The notes beneath the pieces were generated by a model that did no database searches, was not told the origin of the DNA, and worked only from the letters and a program-made list of their open reading frames with translations. Below, in pieces: positions 1-12,660 of a stretch of DNA of 64,000 bases. Within the stretch, counting starts at the first letter, position 1. Each line of letters opens with the position of its first letter. This stretch comes from Panax quinquefolius (Eukaryota > Streptophyta > Magnoliopsida > Apiales > Araliaceae): positions 122,632,307 to 122,696,306 of the forward strand of contig CM035164.1 of NCBI GenBank assembly GCA_020205615.1, given 5' to 3'. The translations under genes were made by a program, and so were the position numbers.

Positions 1-518
1 AAAGGTTTGAAGAAATCACACTTGGTATCTTGGATTTCCCTTTATTGGAGCTACCTGTTTCCCTAATTCCCTTGTTACCTCTTTCTGGCAGTAACTATAT
101 CGTGCACGAGGTAATGTGTTAAACCAGTGAACCTCAAACAATGAAGAACCAAAAACCAGTGATCAGAAGCAAGAGAATAGTAACCCAGTAATAGGGCCAG
201 TTTCCTATGAAAGCATCTTTTGAGTTTGAATTAATAGTTTGTTTCTAATTCAGTTGGTCAGCAATCATCATGTCCTTGTTTGTTAATTATTTCCCTGTTG
301 CCCTTTTCCTTTTTTTCATTTTTCGTTTTTCATTTTTTGGGTATATTCATGTTGGAAAACAACTGACACATTTTTTCTGTTTATTGTTCAACAATTTTTA
401 CTTAGATCAATGATTTTGTGTATCCCTTTCTTTTGTGGCATGTTGTTGATTTACCTTTTCAAAAAAAAAAAAGTGGATGCCTTCTTACAATTCAGTATTT
501 GATTTCTTTGTTTCACAG
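1..518 (+). other. TRS120 intron upstream of the first visible exon
   Basis: No coding segment matching the part of TRS120 that should precede the first visible exon is seen here. The stretch is T-rich, has an A-run near 460, and ends in a polypyrimidine tract and CAG acceptor at 516-518. It is best read as intron. Confidence 0.7.
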
Positions 519-3500
519 GAAATGATGGGACTGACATTCTTCATGTTGAATCAGTCGAAAAAGGATGCCGAGTATTGTATGGATAACGCATTTCACACAT
601 ATGTAGTATGTATAGTGTTTTTCCCTCAATAAATAAAATTTGAGTGGGAAACTACTTCAAATGACTGCTTATTCATGATTATTTAGTATGTATGGTGCTA
701 TACTTTATTTTTTTTGGAAATGCAGTACAAATTAACCAACTCATGATACCCTGGGAAAGTATTAGTATCACTAACCACAAAAAGATGTTTCAGTTCTCTT
801 TGTACCTGAAAATCTTGGTTTGAAGAAGATGTACTTATTGACCTTTGTCATTGTATGTAATAATCACTTACAGTTTCTTGTTTTACATATTTCGATGTTT
901 TATTCAGAGGATTGGGTCATCTGGTCAGCGAAATGCTACACGGTGCGGCCTTTGGTGGGTTGAAATGTTGAAGACAAGAGATCAGTATAAAGAAGCTGCC
1001 ACTGTTTACTTCCGTATCTCTGGTGAGGTAATGCCCAAGTTTGTGATAACAAATCTTAATAAGGTCGTGTATAGCAGACTGCTAAATAAGTATATTTTCT
1101 TAGGAACCTCTACATTCAGCTGTGATGCTGGAGCAAGCATCTTACTGTTATCTGTTAGCCAACCCACCCATGTTACGCAAGTATGGATTTCATCTCATCC
1201 TTTCTGGTGATCTCTACAAGAAATGTGATCAGGTACCTAAAACCAAATCATGCAATAGTTTGTGTGGATAAATTCTGTAATTTTTTTTATTTATAAAGCT
1301 GGCTTGTCCATCATCAGATAAAACATGCAATTCGAACGTATCGAGGTGCTCTTTCAGTCTTCAAAGGAACGAAGTGGAGCCATATCCGTGACCATGTTCA
1401 TTTTCATATTGGAAAGTAAGTGTGAGCATTTGTAAGTTGCTTGTGTCATGAATGCATTAGTGATGGTGGCCATGACATATCTAGAAGGTCTACATAACCT
1501 GATTGTGTTGCAGGTGGTATGCAACTCTTGACACATTTGACGTGGCAATTAAGCATATGTTGGAAGTTTTAGCCTGCAGTCATCAATCAAAGACGATACA
1601 GGAGATATTCCTCAGGGACTTTTTTCAAATTGTGCAGGTTAATTTTCTATTTGTTAAATTTAAATTTCCTTTTGGGTTGAGGAGGTGTTCAGTGTTTTTT
1701 TTTTATTTCTTCTTTTCTCTCCTTGCTTTAAGTGCAACTTCTTGTGCAGACCAATTCTAACTTAAAACTGCCAAGCTGACTAGGTTAATTCTTATCTAAC
1801 GAGGGTATTGAGACCACTTTCTATGTCATAGTAGTTTATTCTTTGGAAAAAGATCTTATAATAGTTACTAATATAGGTGATTTTCAGTATGATGTGAGAA
1901 ATGGTCTCATGCATCCTCCTTGATTATCAGTGAACATAGTAAGCACATACGACTTGGGCTATACATTGAACTGAATTTCCATAATAATTGCTGTTGGTTC
2001 AACTACTCAATTTCATAGTAAGTGATGCTGGTTCAACTTGTTGGCCTCTTGTATTTTACTTTATGCATATGTTTAAGAGAAATGATATTAGTATGAAAAG
2101 TGAGTACATACTGAACTGAACAAAGCCTTTTTATCCCGAAGTAGTGGGACAGTAGGCTGATAACGTAAAAACAGAAACTTAAGAGAAGAGGAAAAGATAT
2201 ATTCAAATAATAGAAGTGAAAGGTTATAAATGGAATAAAAATATATCCACCTCTATATAAACGCATCAACACACATTCATAGATACAATGCTAGAAAGTG
2301 AACACAAAAGAAAAACTGAGGGACAAGAAAGGCGAAATGATAAAAACAAGAAAACAGATGATAAATGACAAAAATAAAGAAGGAAAAGATTACATACTTT
2401 GTGTAAGAATGCCAATGAAGGCTCAACTCATTCTACAACATCTGAAACGTTTGAGAAATAAAAATCCAATGGAAAAAAATAAAATCTTGAATTATGCAAG
2501 AATTTTGGAACTTTGAAGTGTTGAGATGTTATAATTATCAATAAAACGACCATATGGGTACTGGTTGAGAATAGCTAAACATTCTTGCCATCTCTATGCT
2601 TCTTACTTACTGATAGTTAGCGCTTTGGTTTAACCCGCATAGCAATTTTGTTATTAATGCTTAGGCCTTGCCTCCAACAATTGCGGCTCAGAATTGTTTC
2701 ATGATGATTGTATTGTGTTAGAAAAATACTCTGTGCTAATAAAAGAAATATCATATATAGTTGGAGTATTTCTACAACCACTAGGTAATTTGTCACTGAT
2801 CTTGTTCTCACATATTAGGTGCATAAAGAGGTTTGCAATCTTCAATTATCTTGAGATATGCGTAACTGTTTTGGCATTCAAAATAATGGTCAAACCAACT
2901 AATCCAGGGTTCAACCATTTCCCCCCTTTTTTTGTACATTATGCTAGGGTTTGGAAAGGTTGTTTAAGCAGCTCTTCTTTTGTTTCTTCAAGTAGGTTAG
3001 AAAATCTAACTCCCTGTTCATCTACAGATAAAGAGGTTGAGGCAAAATTTTAGACTAGCTATCACGTCATTCATATAATAGTTGCGATTTATCTTTTATT
3101 CTAGTAATTTAGCTTCATATATTGGATAAGTCGATCTGCCATCTGGCTGTATCCACTTTATGTTATTTCCTTAATACATTCAAACTAGATGATTTGAATG
3201 TTAATAATGTTGTCTTTTTTTTCCCCTTGTTTTATTTGATAATATAGAAAGCGGGGAAAACTTTTGAGGTCTTGAAGCTTCAGTTGCCAGTCATCAACAT
3301 CCCTTCTCTCAAGGTTGTTTTTGAAGATCATCGGACTTATGCATCTCCTGCAGCTGTAAGTTGAATTATGTTTATGTTTTATCTACTCAGAAATTTAATT
3401 ATGTGGACGTTTCATTAATCTGACAATGTCATTCAATAGGCTGGTGTTCTGGTTTAGTACTTGCTATGTCGAGGTTGATGCATGCTATTGTTATCTAGGA

Positions 3501-6500
3501 AAACTCTGTTCTTTCTTTGTATATTAATTTAGCTTGCAGCCTTATCGCCTGTTTCTGTTATTTCGTTGCTCTTACTGAATTTTCTGTGTATATTCTCTGG
3601 TATTTACGTCTTTGGTTCAATTTCCCCCCCTTTTAAATCATGGATTTAGGATTTTCTTTTGAGTGCTGCTTTAAAATTTCAGGTTAGTGTTAAAGAAAGT
3701 TTGTGGCAGTCTTTGGAGGAGGACATGGTACCATCAGTGTCTGCTATCAGGACTAATTGGCTGGAATTACAATCAAAGCTTCTGTTGAAGAAGGCTAAGG
3801 AATCAAATGTTTGTGTAGCAGGAGGTATGAAGTTGATGGTGATTAATTGTTGTAGAATTAGATAGTGTAGTTTCATCTTTTCTTCAGTAATGCTGTTCCT
3901 CCATTGTCATTCAAACATACTTTGATGTATTAGGGGATTTGGATAGTATTAGGTTTCCTACACGGTGACTGTTAAGTCACGGTGTGATCATACTTGCTGG
4001 TGTGATCATACATACTGAGCGATTTCATGGAAGCTACTGTCATACTCCCTCCCCCTTAAAATATGTAAATCACCGTATCTAACCAAACAACTTTTTCTGG
4101 TTCTTAAAATTGATCACTGCTAGTAAAAGTTGTACACAAAGATAACATTGAAAGGTAGCCAGTAATATGTATAAAGATTTCCGAACATCATCACAAAGCC
4201 TAAGAAGCAAGGATTGGTATTTGCCATAAGCATTTTTGCAAATCTACGGAAATAGGGATTGGAATTCGGCAGGGATTCAACACATTTAAAATATTAAATA
4301 AATTTATTTGTATTAATATGATGTATATTTTCAATTCTTATCGTTTACACAAAAAAACTACAAAAGAATTTCCCCGAATCCTGCTGAACTCCGAACCTGG
4401 ATTCTTCGGTTCACCAACCTACAGAACAATTCTGGCTTCTTAGCGCATAGCCAGTAGTCAGAAATTTTTAGCTTCACTCCTACAAGCACTCAATATGTAT
4501 GTCGTGATTTGATAAAGCTATCATAATATCAGATTATACTATGCAAATTCTTCTATCTGAAAAGGTCTTGTTCATTATTTATATTATAAGAAAGTGCAAG
4601 AGATGTATTCGTTATTGCCATGTCAATTTAGTTTCATTAACATTTCATGTTTTACTTGCAGAAGCAATTACTGTAGATATTGAATTCAGAAACCCACTTC
4701 AAATCTCTCTTTCCGTATCTAACATCTCACTAATATGTGAGCATTCTGCAAGCTCTGATGAAGTGAAAAACGGTAAGTTTTCATACTTCTACAGTTTGCT
4801 TATTATTTGTGTCTAATTTTCCTTCGTCTCCATCTGTAATTCTTCCTCTGCCGCAAGAAGGGATCAAATTTTTAAACACCATGCCTTTTAAGAAAAGATG
4901 TTAATATCCCATTTAACTTTCTAAATCAATTAAAATAACAATATTTATTGAATGAAAGTTGGGCTTTTAAACACTTTCCAATAAGGGAAAATTCGGAACA
5001 TCATGTCACTTTTTAGTCTAATGAGATTCTCATTTAGACAGAGGGAGTAGGTTTTTTCAATTATTCTGAATCGTCCTGTTTTATACATAATTTTAAGAAT
5101 TTAAGTAATCACCATTTAATGGCGCAGATGCAAAAAGCTCAACTACTGAGAATCACAATGACGAGGATCTTGGGAATTTGGTCAAAAGCAAGTATGTAGA
5201 TACTATATTTTCTAATTTTGCCACCTAAAGTTTTCTTCTAGTTGGTGAAGCTATGTTGGCACCGTTTGATAATGATATTCAATTGTGCTTAAAATTATTA
5301 AGGATCACCTTTCATTGTTATTGCAGGGAACTCAGCTCAGATATGTCTTTATTTACAGCAACTGAGGTAGACATCTCACTAGGAGGAGGTGAAACAGTTA
5401 CGGTGAGTTTCGTGTTTAAAAGTTGATTAATATCACAATAAAATATTTTTGTAGGTATTTGGTGCTAGTTATAAAATTTCATAATCATATTAAGTGAAGA
5501 AGCGAGGATATTACTTCAGGGGGTCAAAATTTTGAAATCTTAATTTCAATAGTTAAGGGAGTAAATTTTATAGTCTAGTGTGATTGACGGCCAATTTTAA
5601 TAAATAACTCAATTATAATACTATTAGAGTAATTTTTGGTCAAAATTCAGCAGGGACAATTGCCCCTCTGGTGCAAGCAATAGCTTCGCCCCTAATGCAA
5701 TGTTACCCAATTTGCCGGTATGTTCACACACCCATCTGCCGTATTTGGCAGTTCCTTCTAAATTTCGAGTAAAGGAATTGTTGCATGTAATCAGACATGA
5801 AATTACCAAGTACCTGCGAGGTACTACCTGGTATCTGATAGGCGAAGGAATATTAGTAGAAATTAACAAAGTTAAATGACGATCTAGTTAGTTATGAGGG
5901 TTCTAGTAGAAGAGAGTGACATGGTTTGTGAGGTTGCTAGGTGTATTAGCATGGCATGTGTTATTGGTGTATGTTAGCTCAAGTCCTATTCTAGTATAAA
6001 TAGTGAGCATGTAATGTATGATTTCATTATTAATGAATTAAAGTATATCTTGCCATCTCTCTCTATACTCACACACATATTCTCTATCTATCTTCTTCAC
6101 CAGATTATTTGAATCTCTCTAATTCATTCCCTAAATCCTCCAATATTGCTATTGTTTGTGTTTGTTCGTCATTTTGATCTTCCAGGTGCATCTAAAGGTT
6201 ACTCCCAGAGTAGAAGGTGTCCTAAAAATTGTTGGTGTAAAGTGGAAACTGTCTGGTTCAGTGGTTGGTTTTCACAACTTTGAGCTCGACTTGGTGAAAA
6301 AGAAAGTTCCAAAAGGAAGGAAGAAAACTAAACAGTCACCTAGCAACAACCTAAAGTTTTTAGTGATCAAGGTGCATGCCTTTACCCTTCTCTTTTGTGT
6401 AATTAAGTCACTCATTTAATTGTGTTGTGCTGACTTTCCTTATCATTATTTTTTATTTTTTTGCCTTAATCTCCTATTTCATTTTTTTTGCATGTTTATT

Positions 6501-6928
6501 TATTTATTTTTTCGCTTAAACTTCCTAAAATATCCAGCACTTGCCAAAGCTTGAAGGCTTCATTCAACATCTACCTAAAACAGTTTCTGCTGGTGATTTA
6601 CGACGTCTTACTCTGGAGTTGAGGAACCCATCAGAAATTCCTGTGAAGGTAAGATGCACACTTTTTATATACCAGTTAAATATACTTGGTTTTGCATAAC
6701 AGTCAAAGACATGCAAGCAAATATTTTTTGCCTCTCTATTCCTGGTGAGGTTATTCACAATTAAGTCAATCAGTTTACAATAGTTGTTAACAGTTTTCGA
6801 GTGCTTGGATCATCTCAAGAAGTTGTTTTAAATAGCCTACTACCTTTCCTTTTAATTTCTTCTCATATAGGTAGCTTACCCCTGCATCGAGCACAGTCCT
6901 CTTTATATACTCCTCTCTCTCTCTCTCT

Positions 6929-6967
<39 letters not shown>

Positions 6968-9900
6968 CTCAGCATGTATGCATGTAGGTCACATTTAATT
7001 GATGTCCCTTAAGGAACATCCAATATAGTCAGTTTATGAATGGTGATGTCTTTTGGCAGAATATGAAGATGAAGATTAGTCATCCGAGATTTTTAAATGT
7101 AGGGAATCAAGAAGTTTTGAATATGGAATTTCCTGCCTGTCTAGAAAAGAAGGTGAATCCTGCAAAAGGTGATGCACAGGGTAAAAGTAAAGCTTCAGAT
7201 AGGATTTTTATTTTTCCTGAGGTCAGTGTCAATCGTCTTCTCAGTTGGATTAGTTGTTGATATTCTAGTATAGTATGCATCATGATTGTGTCATCCTCTT
7301 CTTATCTTGATACTTTTTCAGGACACGGTAATTCACGGTAGAAACCCATTCTTGTGGCCTCTTTGGCTTTGGGCTGCAGCTCCTGGGAAAATTTCCTTGT
7401 ATATAACAATTTATTATGAGATGGGTGATACATCAAGCATCATGAGATATCGTACCTTACGAATCCATTACATTGTTGAGGTACTCTTATATAAGAAACC
7501 CAAACATTTTATTACTTATTCACTATTTTACATGTAGAAGTATGAATAATATCTAATGCTAATCTATCTTACAAAATCAGTAAATGACAGTTATACAACT
7601 GTTTCACTATCAAGCTGTTCTAGCACTGTTACTTCTAAGAGGATATATAATTAGGCTTCTTGAAAACAACTTTGTTGGCATGTTATGCTATGCTATTGTT
7701 GATTAAACTAATTTTACTTGTATGAGTGGATATTATAATCTTACAAACTGTTTCTTGAGCACATTACTTTCTAGCTTAAATTGGACTGTATATTTAATAT
7801 CAATAAATTGTTCAAACGTACCATTCATAATAAACTAATTAACTGAATAAATGATTTATGCTATTCAGTTCTACAATTTATATCTATCCATGCATTTTTC
7901 TTATTTAAGTTATTTTATAGGTGTTACCATCTTTGGATGTGTCATTCCAAATCAGCCCTTGTCCTAAATTGCAAGAGTTCCTTGTGAGGATGGATGTTGT
8001 CAACAAGACAAGATCAGAGAGTTTTAGGCTTCATCAGTTGTCAGCTTTCGAGAATGAATGGAAGATATCATTATTTCAACCTATTGATACCATTTTTCCT
8101 TCAGAATCTCTAATGGCTGGTCAAGGACTGTCATGTTTTTTCAAGCTAAAGGTTAGTATGAAGGACTGATTTTGGTTCCTCTTTTTCCATAAGGATCCTC
8201 TAGTTCTTGCTCAGGCAGCAGCATGAATTATGCTTTTGCTTTTTATGATATTAGTTTGAATATCTCCGTTTACTTTGATTTACTAATGCTCCACCAAGAA
8301 GTTGACAATGCTTTGTTTATGTAATTGGGACTCTACTCTTCCGGTAGGTCACGTGTTCAAATGTTTAGGTGCACCTTGAGCTCTATTCTCAAAATCTTGC
8401 TTTTCTCCTCTTTAGATGTCTATAATTATACAAGTTTCTGTTGTACTTGAACAAGTTATGCGACATGCTTGAATATTTCTTGTAAGTTAATTAATTAATT
8501 TTTTTAATTTTAAATTTGGGGTTCCTAATAGATCCCCATATAGTTTAAGTGGTCATTACTTTTTTTCCAAGTTTTATAGAGCTTATAAATATTTTGTTAA
8601 TCATACATACGATTTAATGAATCTTGCACCAACAATAAAATTTGAGAATTGTTTGTTTTTCCTTTGGGAATCTAATTTTGTTTCGAATTTACTAGATGTT
8701 CTTTCTGCCTTCTCTTTTGCTCCACGTCACAACTTTATCTAATTTTGAAGTAAATCTATTATAGGTTTACTTATTTTTTTTGTTGCTAAAATCTATTATA
8801 CGTTGACAGTTTAGCTCCATGCCATCAAGTTAATCAACTCTTCTGTTTATACATTTGGTTGACTCTTTGTTTCAGAATGGCAAGAAATCAGCAACTGGCG
8901 AAGACAATGCCTCTTCTCTTTCGACTTTAGTAGGAGCTGATGTGAGTTTGAGCCATGGCAGCAATGAAGCAATGTTTGACGTATATAGCTCGCCTCTGAT
9001 TGATTTTCATCATTGCGAAAGACTGCACCAGAGAGCATCTGAGCAGGTCATTTATTTTCTTGCCATGTGACAGTATGAACACTAATCAAGAGCTTTCTTT
9101 GTCTTTGTCGTCATCATCATGCCTATGTAGATCCCCTTCTGATGGGTTGTATAAATCCTATTTCATTATCCCATACTTGGGGACCACATTACTTATCAAA
9201 GGAGAGAAAAAATAATACTCCAAAACATTTTTGTAACGTTATTGTACTAATGTAGTTTATATATAACAAGATGGTGTTATATTGGTAACTAATGGCCTAG
9301 TGAACCAAAATTCCCTACTATACTTGTCCAGGTTGAATCCTACAATAACCACTGCGGGCTACTTGGGAGTAGAAGAAAAATATAGTTGCGATTACTTGTA
9401 GTTTTTGCAGTGTGCATAGAGTAGGTGTGTGAAGAACAGATGCTACTGTACTGCCTTTATGTCATACTGAACCTTTCTTTATGCATGTGTCAGGGGCATC
9501 AAACAGTGGACTTCATATTGATTTATCAACCGCAGAGGAGCAACAACACTTCAGAGCTACCCCAAACCAATTCCCTCAGTATATCTTCACACCATGCATG
9601 TCATTGCAGGCAAGAGTTGTACAATAACTCTCATTTATACATGAACATTCTAAAATCTTTATTCTATTTACTGACATTTTTATAACAATATATTTTGAAA
9701 TTATATAGGATATTCCTAATCCAAGTTTATATTTTATTTGTTATCTGATTATTTTATATCTTTACAATATTGCAAACACAAGCCATTGATGTTGATAGAG
9801 GGATATTCCTTATCCAAGCTTTGATTTTGTGTGGTACCTAATTATTCATGTATTTTGTATCCTTACAGTATTGCAAGCACAAGCCCAATATGTTGGCTAA

Positions 9901-10397
9901 TGGATGGCCCACGGACCATACACCATAATTTCACTACTTCACTCTGTGAAATTAAACTAAGAATGACCATCCACAACTCATCAGATGTTGGTGCATCAGT
10001 TCGTGTTAATACCTTTGATTCTACCCTGGTTGCTGGCTCCTTAAGCACGGGAAGTTCTGCTCTTTCTGGAAATGAAGCAGGATGGCACGATTTGTCTCTG
10101 TCGAATGACGTCAAAGTTACAGCCGCTATTGCTAATACTGGAGTTCGGAAGTCAATGTCACCAGAGTGTGTTCCCCCTTTCATTTGGTCAGGGTCAAGTT
10201 CTACCCGTGTCAAGCTTGAGCCAAAGTCCACAATTGAAATCCCTCTCTTAATATGTGTTTTCTCTCCCGGAACTTATGATCTGTCAAACTATACTTTGCA
10301 TTGGAATCTTGTATCCGTCAGTGACCACCACGAAGATGCTCAGTCGGGGATATGCCACGGGCATCCATATTACCTAACAGTGTTGCAACATGATTAA
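519..10397 (+). CDS. TRS120: TRS120, TRAPPII complex subunit (TRAPPC9 family), 3' part
   Basis: TRS120 is the TRAPPII-specific subunit that works at the trans-Golgi network in RAB-A GTPase activation and in delivering vesicles to the growing cell plate (family knowledge). Eighteen exons can be read: 519-605, 908-1027, 1104-1232, 1318-1415, 1514-1637, 3248-3355, 3683-3824, 4662-4772, 5128-5191, 5327-5402, 6186-6371, 6538-6648, 7060-7221, 7322-7480, 7921-8151, 8876-9046, 9494-9609, 9869-10397. They sum to 2724 nt, exactly 908 codons with the TGA/TAA-type stop at the end, and no internal stop. Landmarks include NATRCGLWWVEMLK, DHVHFHIGKWYA, FRNPLQIS, FLWPLWLWAAAPG and CWLMDGPRTIHHNF. The family is usually about 1,200 residues, so roughly 290 N-terminal residues lie upstream of the window. 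The intron after 9609 starts with GC rather than GT. The codon-level match to the family is from memory, without alignment. Confidence 0.95.
5885..6115 (+). mobile_element. LTR-like fragment in TRS120 intron 10
   Basis: This part of the intron between exons 5327-5402 and 6186-6371 has a promoter-like layout: a TATAAATAG at 5995-6003, then an A/T-rich stretch and CT-rich leader-like sequence ending in CTCTCTAT and TCTTCTTCACC. That resembles the U3-R-U5 order of a small copia-type LTR. Neither ends nor a target duplication could be fixed, so a solo LTR is only a suggestion. Confidence 0.3.
6908..6966. repeat. (TC)n(TA)n microsatellite in a TRS120 intron
   Basis: A CT dinucleotide run of about ten units passes directly into a TA run of about seventeen units. 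It lies in the intron between exons 6538-6648 and 7060-7221, clear of the splice sites. Confidence 0.95.
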
Positions 10398-10600
10398 GAT
10401 GATGTAGGTGAAATTTTGGTGTTTCTTTTCCAAAATTGAACCCCGAGTCGTATTGTTTGTATATTTTTTTTTAGCATCTCAGCTTGTAAATTATGGTCGT
10501 CGTCTGATGTATTCATTCATATAACAATAGCCAGCTTGAAAACAGAGAAAAGAATAAACCAAAGATAGCAATTGGGATTTGAAGCTAAAGTAGAAATTAT
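10398..10600 (+). other. TRS120 3' UTR with polyadenylation signal
   Basis: Downstream of the stop there is a T-rich trailer, a TTTGTATATTTTTTTT element near 10457-10474 and an AATAAA at 10553-10558. The transcript probably ends shortly after. The following 800 bases up to the convergent syntaxin gene show no coding potential. Confidence 0.6.
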
Positions 10601-11428
10601 TCTTAGTTCCTCGTGCGAGCAATGAAATGGAGATGAATCCATAAAATTACTCTTTCTGATTGGAAAGAATTGGTGTTCGGCTTCAAAAATGTGAATTGGA
10701 ATTTGGAACCCCCTCCTCGTCTTTTGTTGTTTATTATGCGCTGGTAGTATAGAGAGAGATTACCGTGGAGTCTAATATCTTTAATTCGAATTGAGTAATG
10801 AGGAACATGAGACTTTGGTTTCACGATGAAAATGATTTTTTTAGTTTGTTTGTTTGTTTCTGTCCGTCCTTGTGCGCTATCTTTTGTTATTGGGTCTCAA
10901 ATTTTTTAATCTCACAACATGATATAGTAGTGTTGTTACGTTGGTAGAAATGTCAACGTATTTACGAGTGTACCAGTACTATTATTTAGTTACCTAATAG
11001 TAATTGGCAGACATGTTTTTTTTGTTGTTATTTTCAATTTCTTCTCCCGTGAAATCCCATTTTTTCATGATCAAAAATCCCAAATACCCGGTGCCGCCTC
11101 CGTCTCGTTTATTTGCCCAACACCTCATTCGTTTTTATTTATTTATTTGAGGAGTTCAATTTGTGTTTTCTGGGCTTTAATAACTAAATCTATACCACAT
11201 CCAATACAAACAAAATCAGAAAAAGAAAATAGGGGCGGCAATTTATTTTACAATAAGTCTTGAGCACACCAACAACAATTGCCTGCCCGGCCCCTAATAA
11301 TAATAATAATTACAATGACTCAACCAAAAATTATCATAAAGGAAGCAACTTTTCTTTTCTAATAATAATAAGTAGTAGAACGGAAGAAGAATAAACTCAT
11401 TGAATTTACTGTATATATTCATTCACTT
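10601..11428. other. Convergent intergenic spacer (TRS120 / syntaxin)
   Basis: No gene is seen. TATTTATTTATTT at about 11138-11152 and an ATAATAATAATAAT run at 11297-11311 are simple AT-rich tracts. The right end should hold the 3' UTR of the - strand syntaxin; TTTATT at 11242 reads AATAAA on that strand. Confidence 0.5.
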
Positions 11429-12341
11429 TCACTTCTGCCAGGGCCTTATGGAGAAGATAATAATGGCAATAATGATAAGCAGGAGAATAATCCCATAACA
11501 ATACCACTTCCTGGTGTTCCTCTGTGTTTTCTTAGCCACTACCAGCTGCTGAGTTCCACCTCTGACAAAAGAGCTAGCCCTCTCCACCTGATTCTCTATA
11601 TTATCCAATTGCTCCCCTTGACTCTCCACCAAAACCGCCATATCCAAAAATACCTGATGCAATTCCATCAAATTCCTCTCAATCCCCTTCACCGCATCGT
11701 GCCTCTCTTGAATCTCCAGGATCGTCTCCATCACTTGCCCCTCCCTGCTCCTGAATCGCCTTCTGCAGGAAAGTCTCGCTCTGTCCGGTGGAGATTAGAG
11801 AGTCTAGGGTCGAATCGTCGGCCTTCTCTCCGGTCACGGTGAAGTACCGGCGCTGGACGGTGTCCCGATACTCGGCGACCATGCGCTGGCGGAGGTCGTG
11901 GAAGGAGGTCATGGAGTCGTGGAGCTTCTTGCGGAGACCGTTGACGACGGAGGTGCGTGTTCGGTCGGAGGAGCTGCCGGGGCCGCAGCCGGGGAGGGTG
12001 CGGTTGGCGGCGTTGGAGCGGTCTAGGGATTCGAGGCGGAGTTTGATGAGCTTGGCCTTTTTGAGGGAGGAGGAGACGTGGGCGTCCATTTTGGAGCGGA
12101 GGTCTTTGACGGATTTGGCGTTGTGGAGGGTTTTGGATTGGTCGTGGGAGGATTGGAGCTGGTTGTAGAGGGTTTCGAGGTGTTTGAGCTCGTCTTTAAT
12201 GGCTTCAACATCTTGGAAGAATTTGTCCAAATTTACACCATCTCCAGCTCCTCCATTACTGGACATCTCAATGACGTGGGAAGGATTTTGATCATCGTTG
12301 TTGTATCGAGAGAATGAGTCGGAGGTAAATAGATCGTTCAT
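11429..12341 (-). CDS. SYP121: Plasma-membrane Qa-SNARE syntaxin (SYP121/SYP12 group), apparent frameshift
   Basis: SYP12-group syntaxins are tail-anchored Qa-SNAREs that drive vesicle fusion at the plant plasma membrane; SYP121 is PEN1. The start [13 protein letters not shown] is typical, followed by [17 protein letters not shown] and the Habc helices, the linker [12 protein letters not shown], and [10 protein letters not shown]. The frame then breaks at about 11737-11747, and the next frame continues with [10 protein letters not shown], the SNARE motif [18 protein letters not shown] (the zero-layer Gln is the Q of QGE), and a C-terminal membrane segment [16 protein letters not shown]. Two bases are missing relative to the expected codons, between an A pair and a G run. 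The combined length is about 304 residues, normal for the family. No intron signals fit the break. Either this is a consensus error in a homopolymer region or the copy is a recent null lacking the SNARE motif and anchor. The gene is intronless here and GC-richer than its surroundings. Confidence 0.88.
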
Positions 12342-12660
12342 CTTGATAATTTAATTCCCTTTTGTTTTATTTTTAGGTGGTTGGCTAATTGAATAGAGGA
12401 GAAAATTAGTGGTGGAATATGAAATAGAATGGTTAGGGTGAAGAATCAATGAAGGGAAGTAAAGTAGAGGAGAGACAGAGGAATTTTGGAGAGAAAAGAA
12501 ACGCGGGAAGGAGGAGGAGTTGTTGGAGTCAAGTCTCCTCTTTTCTTTCTTGTTGTTGGTACTAATGGCGGCCTGGTAAAAAGCAAAGGGCAGACTAGTC
12601 AAATGGGCGGGCGGTTTGAAATAAGAGGAGAGAGAAAGTCAAGTGAAATGGATAATTAGG
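12342..12660 (-). promoter_or_regulatory. Syntaxin 5' UTR / proximal promoter
   Basis: Read on the - strand, the stretch before the ATG is rich in CT (CTCTCC, TTTCTCTCC near 12470-12500) and A-rich just before the start codon, as expected for a plant leader. No clear TATA box was found. Confidence 0.4.

Noticed and set aside
2033..2516. ORFs in the long TRS120 intron 5
   Set aside because: Lys/Asn-rich or Phe/Tyr-rich frames of AT-rich intron DNA with no recognisable family.
4041..5051. CTCCCTCC at 4043 and GAGGGAGTAG at 5040 as ends of one Stowaway element
   Set aside because: A TRS120 exon (4662-4772) lies between them, so they cannot be one element; each may be a separate remnant in its intron.
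11788..12317. Long + strand ORFs opposite the syntaxin
   Set aside because: They are antisense frames of a GC-richer coding exon; their peptides are low-complexity and match no family.
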